64,000 nucleotides of DNA from Lysinibacillus alkalisoli. Its GTDB lineage: Bacteria; Bacillota; Bacilli; Bacillales_A; Planococcaceae. The notes below the pieces were generated by a model that ran no database searches, was not told where the DNA came from, and saw only the letters and a program-made list of their open reading frames with translations. Below, piece after piece: positions 52,178 through 61,396 of the stretch. Each line of letters begins with the position of its first letter. The first letter of the stretch is position 1. Location: assembly GCF_014643595.1 (NCBI RefSeq), contig NZ_BMJT01000001.1, positions 62,001 to 126,000 of the forward strand. The letters are read 5' to 3'. The position numbers were made by a program, and so were the translations under genes.

Positions 52178-52876
52178 TTATTTAATTATGATATTTTTTT
52201 TACGCAATTTCTCATAAGGTGGAATGTCTTCTGTTTCAATAACTCTACCTTCTACTACATCAACTTCATACATTGTACCATCGTAGGTATATTTAAAAAT
52301 ACCATTGTCAAAATCTGTACCAATTTCTTTAAAGAAAATGCCTTCTAACGTAGGTTGATGCGGGCAAGCAAAGGCTAGATTATGCTCACCATTATTTTCG
52401 GTTAAGTAAGCACGTACACCGCGTTCATATAAATCAAAGTCCTCTTCTTCTGTTGGACGTTTAACAGCAACAATATGAAAGTCTACAAAAGGCACTTCTT
52501 TTAATAGCACATTCAAGAAAGAGCCCCGCATAATTTCTTCCCAGCGGCTTTGCGCACTTTGACCGACAATGATTTGTGTAATATTTAAATTAGTGGCTAC
52601 CTCACGTACCACTTTTTGAATAGGGCGACGCTCACGATCTTTGATGATAAAGTCTTCTACTTCTAACTCATCCGCTAAACGCTGCCATGATTTAATATAA
52701 TTCGTTTTTTCAGGGTCAAACTCTTCAAGAGGCATACTGTCAACGGTTAAAATGTATAATGGACAATCTAACATTGTTGCAATTTTATGACCACGACGAA
52801 TTAAGCGCTCCCCATTTAATCCATAATAGACACAGACTAAAATGCTCTCATCTAGCCGGCCTTTTAAGTGTTTCAC
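52178..52876 (-). CDS. universal-stress-type protein with an extra C-terminal domain
   Basis: 232 residues. The first 140 form a USP-like alpha/beta fold related to the sensor part of KdpD (ILVCVYYGLNGERLIRRG, IIVGQSAQSRWEEIMRGSFLNVLL). The C-terminal 90 residues have an unassigned alpha/beta part with YDGTMYEVDVVEGRVIE. It starts at GTG with GGAGGGG seven bases upstream. The KdpD-like domain hints at nucleotide sensing, but the S-x-S/FTAxY pattern seen in KdpD is not present. It precedes mrpA divergently. Confidence 0.75.
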   Translation of the reverse strand: MKHLKGRLDESILVCVYYGLNGERLIRRGHKIATMLDCPLYILTVDSMPLEEFDPEKTNYIKSWQRLADELEVEDFIIKDRERRPIQKVVREVATNLNITQIIVGQSAQSRWEEIMRGSFLNVLLKEVPFVDFHIVAVKRPTEEEDFDLYERGVRAYLTENNGEHNLAFACPHQPTLEGIFFKEIGTDFDNGIFKYTYDGTMYEVDVVEGRVIETEDIPPYEKLRKKNIIIK

Positions 52877-53119
52877 TGTTAAACCCCTCCCTCATATTAT
52901 TTATATCATTTTAAAAAAAACGCTTTAAATAGAATAAAAAGATACTGTGTTAGTGCAAAGTGTATAATTGTCTTGTATAATTTATAATAGAAATAAAGCG
53001 TTATTGTGCGATAATATCAATTCCTCTCATATGGAATATTATTATGCATGCTGTGTTTACGATAGTCAAGTTTCGCAAAAACACAATAAAAAGTCAAATT
53101 ACGTTTGGAGGCATGTCCT

Positions 53120-55519
53120 ATGTTTATTTCGTTAGCGATTGCGCTACCGTTTATCATAGCTGCCTTGATTCCACTGATTTATAAACATATAAGGCAATGG
53201 CATCTTGGTTGGTTCGTATTAGCGGTTCCAGTGGCATTATTTATGTTCTTTATTCGATTTATTCAGCCTGTAGCAACAGGTAAAGTTTTTACTTCCACAT
53301 ATGCGTGGATTCCCTCATTTAACATCAATTTTGTAACGTATTTAGATGGTTTAAGTTTAATTTTTGTTCTATTAATTACAGGTGTCGGTAGTTTAGTCAC
53401 GCTATATTCCATCTTCTATCTTTCTGAAAAAGAGTCGTTACACCACTTTTATTGTTATTTATTACTCTTCATGGGCGCTATGTTAGGTGTCGTATTATCC
53501 GATAATTTAATGGTTTTATATGCATTTTGGGAACTGACAAGTGTATCTTCTTTCTTATTAATTGCATTTTGGCATCATCGTAAAGCTTCGAGAGCTGGTG
53601 CAAGAAAGGCAATGGTTATTACCGTTCTTGGAGGCATAAGCATGTTGGCCGGCTTTTTGATGTTAGCACAAATGGCAGATAGCTTTAGCGTAAGAGAAAT
53701 TGCCGCTATGACATTAACAAATGAAGCGCTATTTATTCCTGCTATGCTTTGTATTTTATTAGGTGCTTTTACAAAATCGGCTCAATTTCCCTTCCATATA
53801 TGGTTGCCAGATGCTATGGAAGCGCCAACACCTGTTAGTGCATACTTACACTCCGCTACAATGGTTAAAGCAGGTATTTATCTAGTAGCGCGTTTATCAC
53901 CTGTCTTTGGTGGTTCTGCGGTATGGTTTTGGGTGATAACAGTCATTGGATTAATCACATTATTCTGGGGTTCATTTAATGCAGTGCGTCAAACCGATTT
54001 AAAAGCATTGTTAGCCTATTCTACAGTGAGCCAATTAGGCTTGATTATGAGTTTATTCGGTGTAGGGTCTATGGCATATTATTTTGGTTATGCAGATGAA
54101 CATCTTATCTACACACAAGCCACATTTGCTGCCCTCTTTCATTTAATTAATCACTCTACATTTAAAGGCGCGCTATTCATGATGGTCGGTATTGTTGACC
54201 ATGAGGTAGGTACGCGTGATATACGCCGTTTAGGTGGCTTGATGGCTATGATGCCAGTGACATTTACAATTGCTATGGCGGGTAGTTTATCCATGGCCGG
54301 CTTACCACCATTTAACGGATTTTTGAGTAAAGAAATGTTTTTTAGTGCTATGTTAACGATTAAAAATGTAGATGTCTTTGCGCTATCTAGTATAGGTATA
54401 TTATTACCTGTTATAGCATGGGTGGCTAGCGTGTTTACATTTATTTATAGCGTGATTTTAGTGACAAAAACATTCTTCGGGAAATTTAAACCAGAGCGCT
54501 TAGATAAGCGACCACATGAGGCGCCTTTTGGGATGTTAATTTCACCTTTAATATTGTCTCTTTCTATGTTACTGATATTCTTTTTCCCAAATGTATTGGC
54601 GCAATACATTTTAAGCCCCGCAATGCGTAGCATGTATCATGAAGCGCCCATTGAGAAAATTGTACCTCATATTACACCGTGGCACTTTAATACAGAGTTG
54701 ATGATGACTGTCGGTGTTATTTTAATCGGTCTGTTACTGTATAAATATTTACCGAAATGGCGTCGCGTTTATCAAATTTTTACGCGGGAACGTTCATTTA
54801 ATGCACTTTATGATGCGAGTATTCAAAAAGCGGAGCAATGGTCAGATCATGTAACGATGCGTTATATGACAGGGAACCTTACGCACTACTTTATGTATAT
54901 TTACGTATGCTTTGTCACATTAGTTTCAGGTTATTTTATAATAGCAGGGACTTTTTCGTATGACGCTACAATTAATGCGCCTATTGCAAATTATGAGTGG
55001 ATTATGGTCTTTGTCATTATTTTTGCTGCATTTTATATATTATTCGCTAAGCAGCGTATGACGGCTGTTTTATTAAATAGTGTAATTGGTTATGTCATTG
55101 CATTTTTATTTGTCGTATTTAGAGCGCCAGATTTAGCCTTAACACAATTGGTAGTAGAGTCCATTACGACAGTATTATTCCTTGTCTGTTTCCGTTACTT
55201 ACCTGACTTACAAGCGGGTAAAAAGCGTTCTAAGCGCGCGCGTAAATGGCATGGATTAATTGCGATAGCAACAGGAGCTACGGTTACGATGATAGGACTC
55301 GCCGTATTGAATTATGATAAATTTGCCCCTATATCCAGTTACTTTGATGATGCATTGAACTTAGCGGGAGGTGCTAATATTGTCAATACAATATTAGGAG
55401 ATTTCCGAGCTTTCGATACGATGTTAGAAGTGGTTGTGTTATTTATTGCTGGTTTAGGTGTGTACACGTTAACTAAACTAAAACCAAAGAAGGGGGCAGC
55501 TAAAGATGAAAATCAATGA
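53120..55519 (+). CDS. mrpA: MrpA, subunit A of the Mrp Na+/H+ antiporter
   Basis: 799 residues, as in B. subtilis (801). The first 500 residues are homologous to complex I NuoL, with the key Glu in YAFWELTSVSSFLL near residue 140 and the Lys in FHIWLPDAMEAPTPVSAYLHSATMVKAGIYL (described). The C-terminal part carries the MrpB-like/NuoJ-like helix set (RAPDLALTQLVVESITTVL). ATG 53120 is eight bases after GGAGG. First gene of the seven-gene operon mrpABCDEFG, a hetero-oligomeric antiporter for Na+ resistance and pH homeostasis. Confidence 0.96.
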   Translation: MFISLAIALPFIIAALIPLIYKHIRQWHLGWFVLAVPVALFMFFIRFIQPVATGKVFTSTYAWIPSFNINFVTYLDGLSLIFVLLITGVGSLVTLYSIFYLSEKESLHHFYCYLLLFMGAMLGVVLSDNLMVLYAFWELTSVSSFLLIAFWHHRKASRAGARKAMVITVLGGISMLAGFLMLAQMADSFSVREIAAMTLTNEALFIPAMLCILLGAFTKSAQFPFHIWLPDAMEAPTPVSAYLHSATMVKAGIYLVARLSPVFGGSAVWFWVITVIGLITLFWGSFNAVRQTDLKALLAYSTVSQLGLIMSLFGVGSMAYYFGYADEHLIYTQATFAALFHLINHSTFKGALFMMVGIVDHEVGTRDIRRLGGLMAMMPVTFTIAMAGSLSMAGLPPFNGFLSKEMFFSAMLTIKNVDVFALSSIGILLPVIAWVASVFTFIYSVILVTKTFFGKFKPERLDKRPHEAPFGMLISPLILSLSMLLIFFFPNVLAQYILSPAMRSMYHEAPIEKIVPHITPWHFNTELMMTVGVILIGLLLYKYLPKWRRVYQIFTRERSFNALYDASIQKAEQWSDHVTMRYMTGNLTHYFMYIYVCFVTLVSGYFIIAGTFSYDATINAPIANYEWIMVFVIIFAAFYILFAKQRMTAVLLNSVIGYVIAFLFVVFRAPDLALTQLVVESITTVLFLVCFRYLPDLQAGKKRSKRARKWHGLIAIATGATVTMIGLAVLNYDKFAPISSYFDDALNLAGGANIVNTILGDFRAFDTMLEVVVLFIAGLGVYTLTKLKPKKGAAKDENQ

Positions 55520-55928
55520 CGTCATTCTACGCACAGTCACGAAAGCTGTCATCTTTATTATTTTAACTTTAGGTGTTTATTTATTCTTTGCTGGACATCA
55601 TTCTCCCGGAGGTGGCTTTATTGGGGGATTAGTATTAGCTTCAGCAATTGTCTTGTTGTATTTAGCTAATGATATTGAGACAGTGCATAAAGGGTTGCCA
55701 TTTAACTTTAAAAAAGTAGCGGCTATAGGTGTTCTCTTAGCCACAGGCACAGCCATGGTTTCTATTTTCTTTAATCGTCCATTTTTAACGCAAGTGGCTA
55801 CATATATTGAACTGCCCTTACTAGGAAAGACATCATTTTCTAGTGTTACCTTGTTTGAGGCAGGTGTGGCACTCACAGTGGTCGGTACAGTAGTGACTAT
55901 TATTTTAAGTATTAGTGAGGAGGAGTAA
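55506..55928 (+). CDS. mrpB: MrpB, subunit B of the Mrp antiporter
   Basis: 140 residues, four membrane helices, with the family motif GHHSPGGGFIGGLV near residue 30 and ELPLLGKTSFSSVTLFEAGVAL. The ATG lies inside the end of mrpA (14-bp overlap), preceded by GGGGGC. It is needed for assembly and activity of the Mrp complex. Confidence 0.95.
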   Translation: MKINDVILRTVTKAVIFIILTLGVYLFFAGHHSPGGGFIGGLVLASAIVLLYLANDIETVHKGLPFNFKKVAAIGVLLATGTAMVSIFFNRPFLTQVATYIELPLLGKTSFSSVTLFEAGVALTVVGTVVTIILSISEEE

Positions 55929-55930
55929 GT

Positions 55931-56269
55931 ATGGAGACCGTTATGTTAGTTGTAGTTGGCATATTAGTGATGGTAGCCACTTATCTCATACTATCACGCC
56001 AAGTATTAAAAGTAATTTTAGGTACAGCCATCTTATCCCACGCTGCTCACGTATTAATTTTAACGCTAGGTGGCTTAAAAAAGGGGAATGTGCCATTAAT
56101 TGATGATTCGGATGGTCCGTATACAGATGCATTACCTCAAGCTTTGATTTTAACAGCGATTGTTATTAGTTTCGCGGTGACGGCTTTTGTTTTAGTGTTA
56201 GCATTTCGTACATATCGTATGAATGGTACAGATGATTTTGAAGCATTGCGAGGTAATATAGATGACTAA
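55931..56269 (+). CDS. mrpC: MrpC, subunit C of the Mrp antiporter (NuoK-like)
   Basis: 112 residues, three helices, with the NuoK-type segments ILGTAILSHAAHVLILTLGG and DALPQALILTAIVISFAVTAF. GAGGAG precedes the ATG two bases after the mrpB stop; it overlaps mrpD by eight bases. Confidence 0.95.
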   Translation: METVMLVVVGILVMVATYLILSRQVLKVILGTAILSHAAHVLILTLGGLKKGNVPLIDDSDGPYTDALPQALILTAIVISFAVTAFVLVLAFRTYRMNGTDDFEALRGNIDD

Positions 56270-57749
56270 TATTGTAGTATTACCATTAATTTTACCGATT
56301 ATTACAGGTATTTTATTAGTATTTTTACGGCATCAGCTCGTATTGCAACGAATTATCGCAGTAGTCACTATGGCGATTGTGTCAATCATCAGTGTCATTA
56401 TGCTACACCAAGTGTATACTAGCGGCATTATTTATTTAGATTTTAGTGGATGGGCACCGCCATTCGGTATTTTATTTGTAGCAGATAGTTTTGCTTCTTT
56501 ATTAGTAGTCACTTCTAGTATTGTTACAACATGTATTCTATTGTATGCAACAACGACAATTGAACCAAAGCGTGAAAAAATGTTTTTTTACACTTTCGTA
56601 TTGTTAATGGTGGCGGGTGTAAACGGCTCCTTTTTAACGGGAGATATTTTTAACTTATTTGTTTGTTTTGAAGTGATGCTCCTAGCTTCATATGCGCTTA
56701 TTACATTAGGTGGAGAGAAACTACAATTAAGAGAGTCATTAAAGTATGTGTTAATTAATGTTGTCGCTTCATGGATTTTTCTTGTAGCACTAGCTTACTT
56801 ATATGGCACATTAGGGACGTTAAATATGGCCCATATTGCTCAGCGTGTAGCAGAAGCAGGGCAAGACCCATTATTAACAACCATCTCACTCGTTTTTCTT
56901 GTAGTCTTCGCTTTAAAGGCAGGTTTACTATTGTATCAATGGTTACCAACGGCTTATAGTGTGCCACCAACAGCTATTGCAACACTGTTTGCTGCATTAT
57001 TAACAAAAGTAGGAATCTATGCTTTAATTCGTACCTTCACGTTGATGTTTCCATATGAACCGAGTGTGACGCATCGCATCATTGGGATTATGGCGATCAT
57101 TACGGTTGTAGGTGGTTGCTTAGGTGCATTAGCAGCAAAAGATATACGCACCATTGCGGTTTATAATGTCGTTATTGGTGTTGGCTTTATTTTAATTGGT
57201 TTAGCTACTAACACAGAGCAAGGCTTACAAGGTGCTATTTATTATTTAATGCATGATATGGTTGCAAAGGCACTTTTATTTTTAATTATCGGTACAATGA
57301 TTGCGTTAACTAGTGAATCGCATATTGATAAGATGAGTGGTTTAATTCGTAATTATCCCTTATTTGGTTGGTTATTTTTCATTGTAATGTGTGCACTTGC
57401 GGGTATCCCGCCATTAAGTGGCTTTATAGGTAAAGTATTAATCGGACAGGGCGCGATTGCATCAAGTAGTTATGTCTTATTAATTATTGGCTTTGGCTCT
57501 ACTATTATTGTTTTATATTCTCTACTGCGCATCTTTTTATCTTGTTTCTTTGGTGAAACCATTATCCCTACTGGTGATGAGACACCTATGAATAAGGTTA
57601 ATATGGCTGCCATGCTATTATTAGCAGGATGTATCATTTCTTTAGGCTTTGGCGCTGAACTGGTAGCACCATATGTGAAGGATGCCGCAGCTGTTTTAAT
57701 GAATCCAGATATATATATCAAAGCCATTTTAGCGAATGGAGGGGTGTAA
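56262..57749 (+). CDS. mrpD: MrpD, subunit D of the Mrp antiporter (NuoM/N-like)
   Basis: 495 residues and about 14 helices. Conserved NuoN-like positions include the Glu in FVCFEVMLLASYAL near residue 137 and the Lys in LLTKVGIYALIRTF near residue 250, plus GIPPLSGFIGK. This is the second proton-translocating-type subunit. It starts within mrpC and ends directly at mrpE. Confidence 0.95.
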   Translation: MTNIVVLPLILPIITGILLVFLRHQLVLQRIIAVVTMAIVSIISVIMLHQVYTSGIIYLDFSGWAPPFGILFVADSFASLLVVTSSIVTTCILLYATTTIEPKREKMFFYTFVLLMVAGVNGSFLTGDIFNLFVCFEVMLLASYALITLGGEKLQLRESLKYVLINVVASWIFLVALAYLYGTLGTLNMAHIAQRVAEAGQDPLLTTISLVFLVVFALKAGLLLYQWLPTAYSVPPTAIATLFAALLTKVGIYALIRTFTLMFPYEPSVTHRIIGIMAIITVVGGCLGALAAKDIRTIAVYNVVIGVGFILIGLATNTEQGLQGAIYYLMHDMVAKALLFLIIGTMIALTSESHIDKMSGLIRNYPLFGWLFFIVMCALAGIPPLSGFIGKVLIGQGAIASSSYVLLIIGFGSTIIVLYSLLRIFLSCFFGETIIPTGDETPMNKVNMAAMLLLAGCIISLGFGAELVAPYVKDAAAVLMNPDIYIKAILANGGV

Positions 57750-58232
57750 ATGGCAGCACAATTTTTATTGAATTTATTTATTGCCATGTTATGGGTACTT
57801 CTGAATGATGAAGTGCCACCTCGATTCTCTACTTTTATGACAGGTTTTGTAGTAGGTATTGGGATTTTATATACGTTATATCGTTTTTATGGCACACAAT
57901 TTTATTTAAAGCGCGTATTTGCTGTGATTCAACTAATTTTTATTTTTAATTGGGAGTTGCTCATGTCGAGTTATACAGTGTTAAAACAAATTATGACGCC
58001 CAAGTTAAACATTACACCAGGTATTTTTACGTATGAAACACAACTTGAGACGGATTGGGAGATTACAGCATTAGCATTATTACTAACGTTAACGCCAGGC
58101 TCAGTCGTGATGGAAGTAAATCCAGAGGGGGACACGTTTTATATTCATGCTATGGATATTGAAACATCAAAAGATGCTGTACTGCGTTCGATTGGAAAAT
58201 TTGAACAGGCTATTATGGAGGTGACAAGATGA
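57750..58232 (+). CDS. mrpE: MrpE, subunit E of the Mrp antiporter
   Basis: 160 residues: two N-terminal helices, then a cytoplasmic domain with ETDWEITALALLLTLTPGSVVMEVNPEG, positions 95-122, typical of MrpE. GGAGG precedes the ATG, which abuts the mrpD stop. It overlaps mrpF by four bases. Confidence 0.94.
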   Translation: MAAQFLLNLFIAMLWVLLNDEVPPRFSTFMTGFVVGIGILYTLYRFYGTQFYLKRVFAVIQLIFIFNWELLMSSYTVLKQIMTPKLNITPGIFTYETQLETDWEITALALLLTLTPGSVVMEVNPEGDTFYIHAMDIETSKDAVLRSIGKFEQAIMEVTR

Positions 58233-58513
58233 TTCATACATTGTTGTTAGTGGCACTAGCGTTGTTTAGTTTATCCATTGCGATTACATTATATCGTGTT
58301 ATTAAAGGGCCAACTATGCCAGATAGAGCCATCGCACTTGATACTATAGGTGTTAATCTATTGTCTGCCATTGCCATTGTCTCTATCGTTTTGCAAACGA
58401 AAGCCTATTTAGAAGCCATTTTAATTTTAGGTATTTTAGCTTTTATTGGCACGATTGCTTTTACTAAATATATTGAGCGAGGTGTCGTCATTGAGCGCAA
58501 ATCAGATCGTTGA
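58229..58513 (+). CDS. mrpF: MrpF, subunit F of the Mrp antiporter
   Basis: 94 residues, three helices, with the family segment VIKGPTMPDRAIALDTIGVNL near residue 28. ATGA overlap with mrpE; mrpG begins inside its last codons. Confidence 0.94.
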   Translation: MIHTLLLVALALFSLSIAITLYRVIKGPTMPDRAIALDTIGVNLLSAIAIVSIVLQTKAYLEAILILGILAFIGTIAFTKYIERGVVIERKSDR

Positions 58514-58859
58514 ATGGGGAGCCGTCATTTTAATTTTATTAGGTTCAATTGTCAGTGTAATTAGTGCATTAGGTATGATTCGTTTGCCAGATGTGTATAC
58601 ACGTTCACATGCTGCCACAAAAAGCTCAACACTCTCTGTTTTAACTTGTTTGTTAGGCGCATTTATTTACTTTTGGGTACATGATGGATACGTTAGTATT
58701 CGTTTGATTTTAGGTATTTTATTTGTTTTCTTTACAGCACCTGTAGCAGGTCATTTAATTTGTAGAGCTGCTTATCGATCAAAAGTACCTTTAGGAGAAG
58801 GCTCAGGAGATGATGAGTTAAAGCCTATATTGTTTCCACAAAAGAGTAATAAAGACTAA
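58491..58859 (+). CDS. mrpG: MrpG, subunit G of the Mrp antiporter
   Basis: 122 residues, three helices, with LGMIRLPDVYTRSHAATKSST near residue 30. The start is a TTG at 58491 with GAGGTG six bases upstream, inside the mrpF gene; an earlier in-frame ATG would add 15 residues without a binding site and exceed family length. It ends the mrp operon. Confidence 0.92.
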   Translation: MSANQIVEWGAVILILLGSIVSVISALGMIRLPDVYTRSHAATKSSTLSVLTCLLGAFIYFWVHDGYVSIRLILGILFVFFTAPVAGHLICRAAYRSKVPLGEGSGDDELKPILFPQKSNKD

Positions 58860-58898
58860 TTTGGTACCAGATTAGACATAAAAGTCTATCTCATGTCG

Positions 58899-58913
58899 AA
58901 TTTTCAGTTAATT
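58899..58913. promoter_or_regulatory. CodY-box-like sequence
   Basis: AATTTTCAGTTAATT matches AATTTTCWGAAAATT at 13 of 15 positions, 15 bp before the promoter of the lysine-rich gene. Confidence 0.3.
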
Positions 58914-58927
58914 CTTGACGAATGTAA

Positions 58928-58956
58928 TTGAAAAAAGAGTGTGGATAATCTATACT
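58928..58956 (+). promoter_or_regulatory. promoter of the lysine-rich small gene
   Basis: TTGAAA and TATACT with a 17-bp spacer, giving a leader of about 80 nt. A second possible start is the extended -10 TGT-TATAAA at 58996-59004. Confidence 0.6.
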
Positions 58957-59004
58957 GATATGTAAGCTATCTGTAAAAAGTTAGCACGATAGACTTGTTA
59001 TAAA

Positions 59005-59018
59005 TGAAAGCGCTATCG
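59005..59018 (+). promoter_or_regulatory. cre-like site
   Basis: TGAAAGCGCTATCG matches the cre consensus at 13 of 14 positions and lies in the predicted leader, a position from which CcpA can block transcription. Confidence 0.4.
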
Positions 59019-59044
59019 AATAGATGAGATAGGGGTGTTTATGC

Positions 59045-59212
59045 ATGGCTAAAAAAGATAAAGAAAAGCTAGACAAAAAATTAGCTGAGAAAAAAGTAGC
59101 TAAGAAGGCTAAAAAAGCTGAAAAGGCTGAAAAAGCAGCAAAAAAAGACGCTAAAAAAGCAAAAGAAAAAGCGGCTAAAAAAGCAAAAAAAGCTAAAAAG
59201 TCGAAGAAATAA
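59045..59212 (+). CDS. lysine/alanine-rich small basic protein
   Basis: 55 residues made almost only of Lys, Ala, Glu and Asp, in the pattern KKAEKAEKAAKKDAKKAKEK and similar; more than half of the residues are Lys. It resembles the tails of histone-H1-like proteins and would bind nucleic acid or polyanions. AGGGGTG precedes the ATG and a dedicated promoter and terminator frame the gene, which supports it being real despite low complexity. No domain can be assigned. The opposite strand is open across the gene only because of this composition. Confidence 0.6.
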   Translation: MAKKDKEKLDKKLAEKKVAKKAKKAEKAEKAAKKDAKKAKEKAAKKAKKAKKSKK

Positions 59213-59214
59213 GT

Positions 59215-59253
59215 AAAAAGAAGTGAGGGGTGCAATCCCATCACTTCTTTTTT
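59215..59253. terminator. bidirectional terminator
   Basis: AAAAAGAAGTGA / TCACTTCTTTTT stem with an inner GGGG/CCC pair between the lysine-rich gene and the convergent alaX. Confidence 0.88.
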
Positions 59254-60425
59254 TATTTTAATAAAACTTGTAAATGATTGAGTAATGCCTCAGCAGTGTA
59301 AACCTTCTCGCCACCACCTTGGAATAATTGGTCGCTGCCGCCACCTTTCCCATTGATCTGATGAAAAATAGGTTGTAGTAAACGTAATGAAGTTGTGCAG
59401 TTTGCACCTCTTGCTGCAACAAATTGTAGTTTATCTTGATTTTCGCTGGCTAATAATACAACGCTATTAGGTGTTTTGCTAATAACTTGGCGTGCAAGTT
59501 TCTGTAAATCCTTCATAAGCATATTATTAAAGTGATGACAGATCAACGGGGCGTCACTAATAAGAGCATTCCCTTGGACTTGGAGCAACTCCTCTTGTAA
59601 TTGTTGAATGGTTTTTATGTTTTGCTTATTAGCCATTAACAATTTTTCAATGTATGATGTTATTTCTTTTTCAGGAGCGCTTAACGTAGCAGCACTTGTG
59701 TGCATAGTTTCTTTCCGCCATTTAAGCTCTTGTAAAATACGCTGACCACAAATAAAATGTACACGCGTCATGTCTTTGATTTTTTCGGTAGCCATAATCT
59801 TTAGTAAGGATACTTGACCAGTTGAGGTGGGGTGGGTGCCACCACAGCCATTATAATCAATGTTAGGAATAATAACTAAACGAATATTCTCTTCTACAGT
59901 GACTTGTTTACGTAAAGGATATGTCATAGCTTCTTCAGAAGATACCCATTTTATAGTTAAAGCAATATTTTGCATAATAATTTCATTAGCATGTCTTTCC
60001 GCTTGTGCTAATTGCTCAGCATTGATACTAGGGGCATCTAAATCAATGGTAACTGTTTCTGTGCCAAGGTGGAAGCTGCAAGTAGCATAATCAAATAACT
60101 CTACAAAACTAGCTGTTAAAATATGCTGTCCTAAATGTTGTTGCATATGGTCAAAACGGCGTGCCCAATTAATTTTAGCTTGTACTTGCAGATTGCCTTC
60201 GTAGGACTGGGCTAAGTAGTGGCGAATCTCATCATGGACTTTTTCCACTTGCAATACAGGAATATCATTGATCCAACCTGTATCATGCGGTTGCCCACCT
60301 CCAGTAGGATAGAATGCAGTTTGTGATAATATGACATAATGACCAAGCGCATCCTGTCCAATATGTTGAATAGTCGCTTCAAATTGTTGTAACATCACAT
60401 CTTCATAGTAGAGTAAACGTGTCAT
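59253..60425 (-). CDS. alanyl-tRNA editing protein AlaX with DHHA1 domain
   Basis: 390 residues related to the editing half of AlaRS. The zinc site is visible: HLGQH (HxxxH) in HMQQHLGQHILTASF near residue 95, and CGGTHPTSTGQ near residue 195. The C-terminus (about 300-390) resembles a DHHA1 domain with GGKGGGSDQLFQGGG. It removes serine or glycine mischarged on tRNA-Ala. ATG 60425 follows AAGGAGG by six bases; the frame runs 33 codons further upstream without a site. Divergent from the DUF6509-like gene. Confidence 0.9.
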   Translation of the reverse strand: MTRLLYYEDVMLQQFEATIQHIGQDALGHYVILSQTAFYPTGGGQPHDTGWINDIPVLQVEKVHDEIRHYLAQSYEGNLQVQAKINWARRFDHMQQHLGQHILTASFVELFDYATCSFHLGTETVTIDLDAPSINAEQLAQAERHANEIIMQNIALTIKWVSSEEAMTYPLRKQVTVEENIRLVIIPNIDYNGCGGTHPTSTGQVSLLKIMATEKIKDMTRVHFICGQRILQELKWRKETMHTSAATLSAPEKEITSYIEKLLMANKQNIKTIQQLQEELLQVQGNALISDAPLICHHFNNMLMKDLQKLARQVISKTPNSVVLLASENQDKLQFVAARGANCTTSLRLLQPIFHQINGKGGGSDQLFQGGGEKVYTAEALLNHLQVLLK

Positions 60426-60509
60426 AACTCGCCTCCTTATTATGTCATCTATTTTAGCATAGTACGATTCATGGTATGATACATTTACTAGAGTTAAGGA
60501 GCGAATGCT

Positions 60510-60794
60510 ATGAATATTACGCAATTTTCAGTTGAAGAGATTAAAGATCCAACAAATATTATTGAAGGTGAACGTTATGAATTTTTACTAGATGTTGAGG
60601 TAGACGAAGAGGATGAATTATATACAGAAGCAGGAATCGAAGTACGTGCTATTATTGGCAAGGTAGCTGATGACGTGCGCATGTTAAATTATTTTATTAT
60701 GAATAAGGGAAATAATGAGTATTTTGACTTTGCCTTAGATGAAGATGAGGAACAAATGATTATTGATTTTTGTAAAGAAGAGTTAGCAAAATAA
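60510..60794 (+). CDS. DUF6509-like small protein
   Basis: 94 residues, acidic, with MNITQFSVEEIKDPTNIIEG, RYEFLLDVEVDEEDELY and a C-terminal FALDEDEEQMIIDFCKE. I place it with the DUF6509 proteins of Bacillales, whose function is unknown. AAGGAG precedes the ATG, and an extended -10 TGG-TATGAT lies about 35 bp upstream. Confidence 0.72.
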   Translation: MNITQFSVEEIKDPTNIIEGERYEFLLDVEVDEEDELYTEAGIEVRAIIGKVADDVRMLNYFIMNKGNNEYFDFALDEDEEQMIIDFCKEELAK

Positions 60795-60800
60795 ATGAAA

Positions 60801-60836
60801 GGGGCTTCAGCATTTTCCTATGCCGAAGCCCTTTTT
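60801..60836. terminator. bidirectional terminator
   Basis: GGGGCTTCAGCAT / ATGCCGAAGCCC stem and T-run between the DUF6509-like gene and yqeY. Confidence 0.9.
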
Positions 60837-61267
60837 CATGCTTGAATTACTTCTTTTACAACAGCAGACATTGTTTTTCCATCTGTTTTTCCAGCAAGTA
60901 AAGGTTTAGCAATTTTCATAGCTTCCCCCATTGGCATCCCACTTGTGACACCAGCTTCAACAAGTAATTGCTTTACATCTTCAACAGAAAGTTGCTCAGG
61001 TAAAAAGCTTTGCAATAATACAAGCTTAGCTTCTTCTTGTGCGATTAAATCTTCGCGATTAGCTTGTTTAGCACCATCAAGCGCTTGTTGTGTTTGCTTG
61101 ATTTCACGATTAACAATTTGTGATTCTTCTACTTCTGTTAGTGCGTCGCCTTTTTCTTTCTCGGCTAAATCTAATTGTGATTTAAGGAGTGTGAGTACGC
61201 CTTTTGTTAAAGTATCTTTATTGCGCATGGCTTGTTTTAATTGCTCGAAAACGTCATTTTTTAGCAT
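60836..61267 (-). CDS. yqeY: YqeY, GatB/YqeY-domain protein
   Basis: 143 residues with the GatB/YqeY tRNA-binding helical fold: LKQAMRNKDTLTKGVLTLLKSQLDLAEKEKG, IAQEEAKLVLLQSFLPEQLS, and the C-terminal GKTDGKTMSAVVKEVIQA. It resembles the tail domain of GatB; its role in tRNA-related processes is inferred from the domain. AAGGAAG precedes the ATG. Usually next to rpsU, which is not here. Confidence 0.94.
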   Translation of the reverse strand: MLKNDVFEQLKQAMRNKDTLTKGVLTLLKSQLDLAEKEKGDALTEVEESQIVNREIKQTQQALDGAKQANREDLIAQEEAKLVLLQSFLPEQLSVEDVKQLLVEAGVTSGMPMGEAMKIAKPLLAGKTDGKTMSAVVKEVIQA

Positions 61268-61396
61268 AAGTGATCTTCCTTTCTGTTATTTAATTGTAGA
61301 ATTGACTTTCTTTTTTCGCAAGTGTTAGGTTAAATTAAGGTTAATTTTATGTTTTTCGGTAAATGAATGGGTAGAATAAAAATAGAGGTGAGGTTT

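Noticed and set aside
58981-59244. Minus-strand open frame rich in Phe, Ala and Leu opposite the lysine-rich gene
   Set aside because: It is the complement of AAA/GCT repeats; it has no ribosome binding site, and the plus-strand frame has binding site, promoter and terminator.
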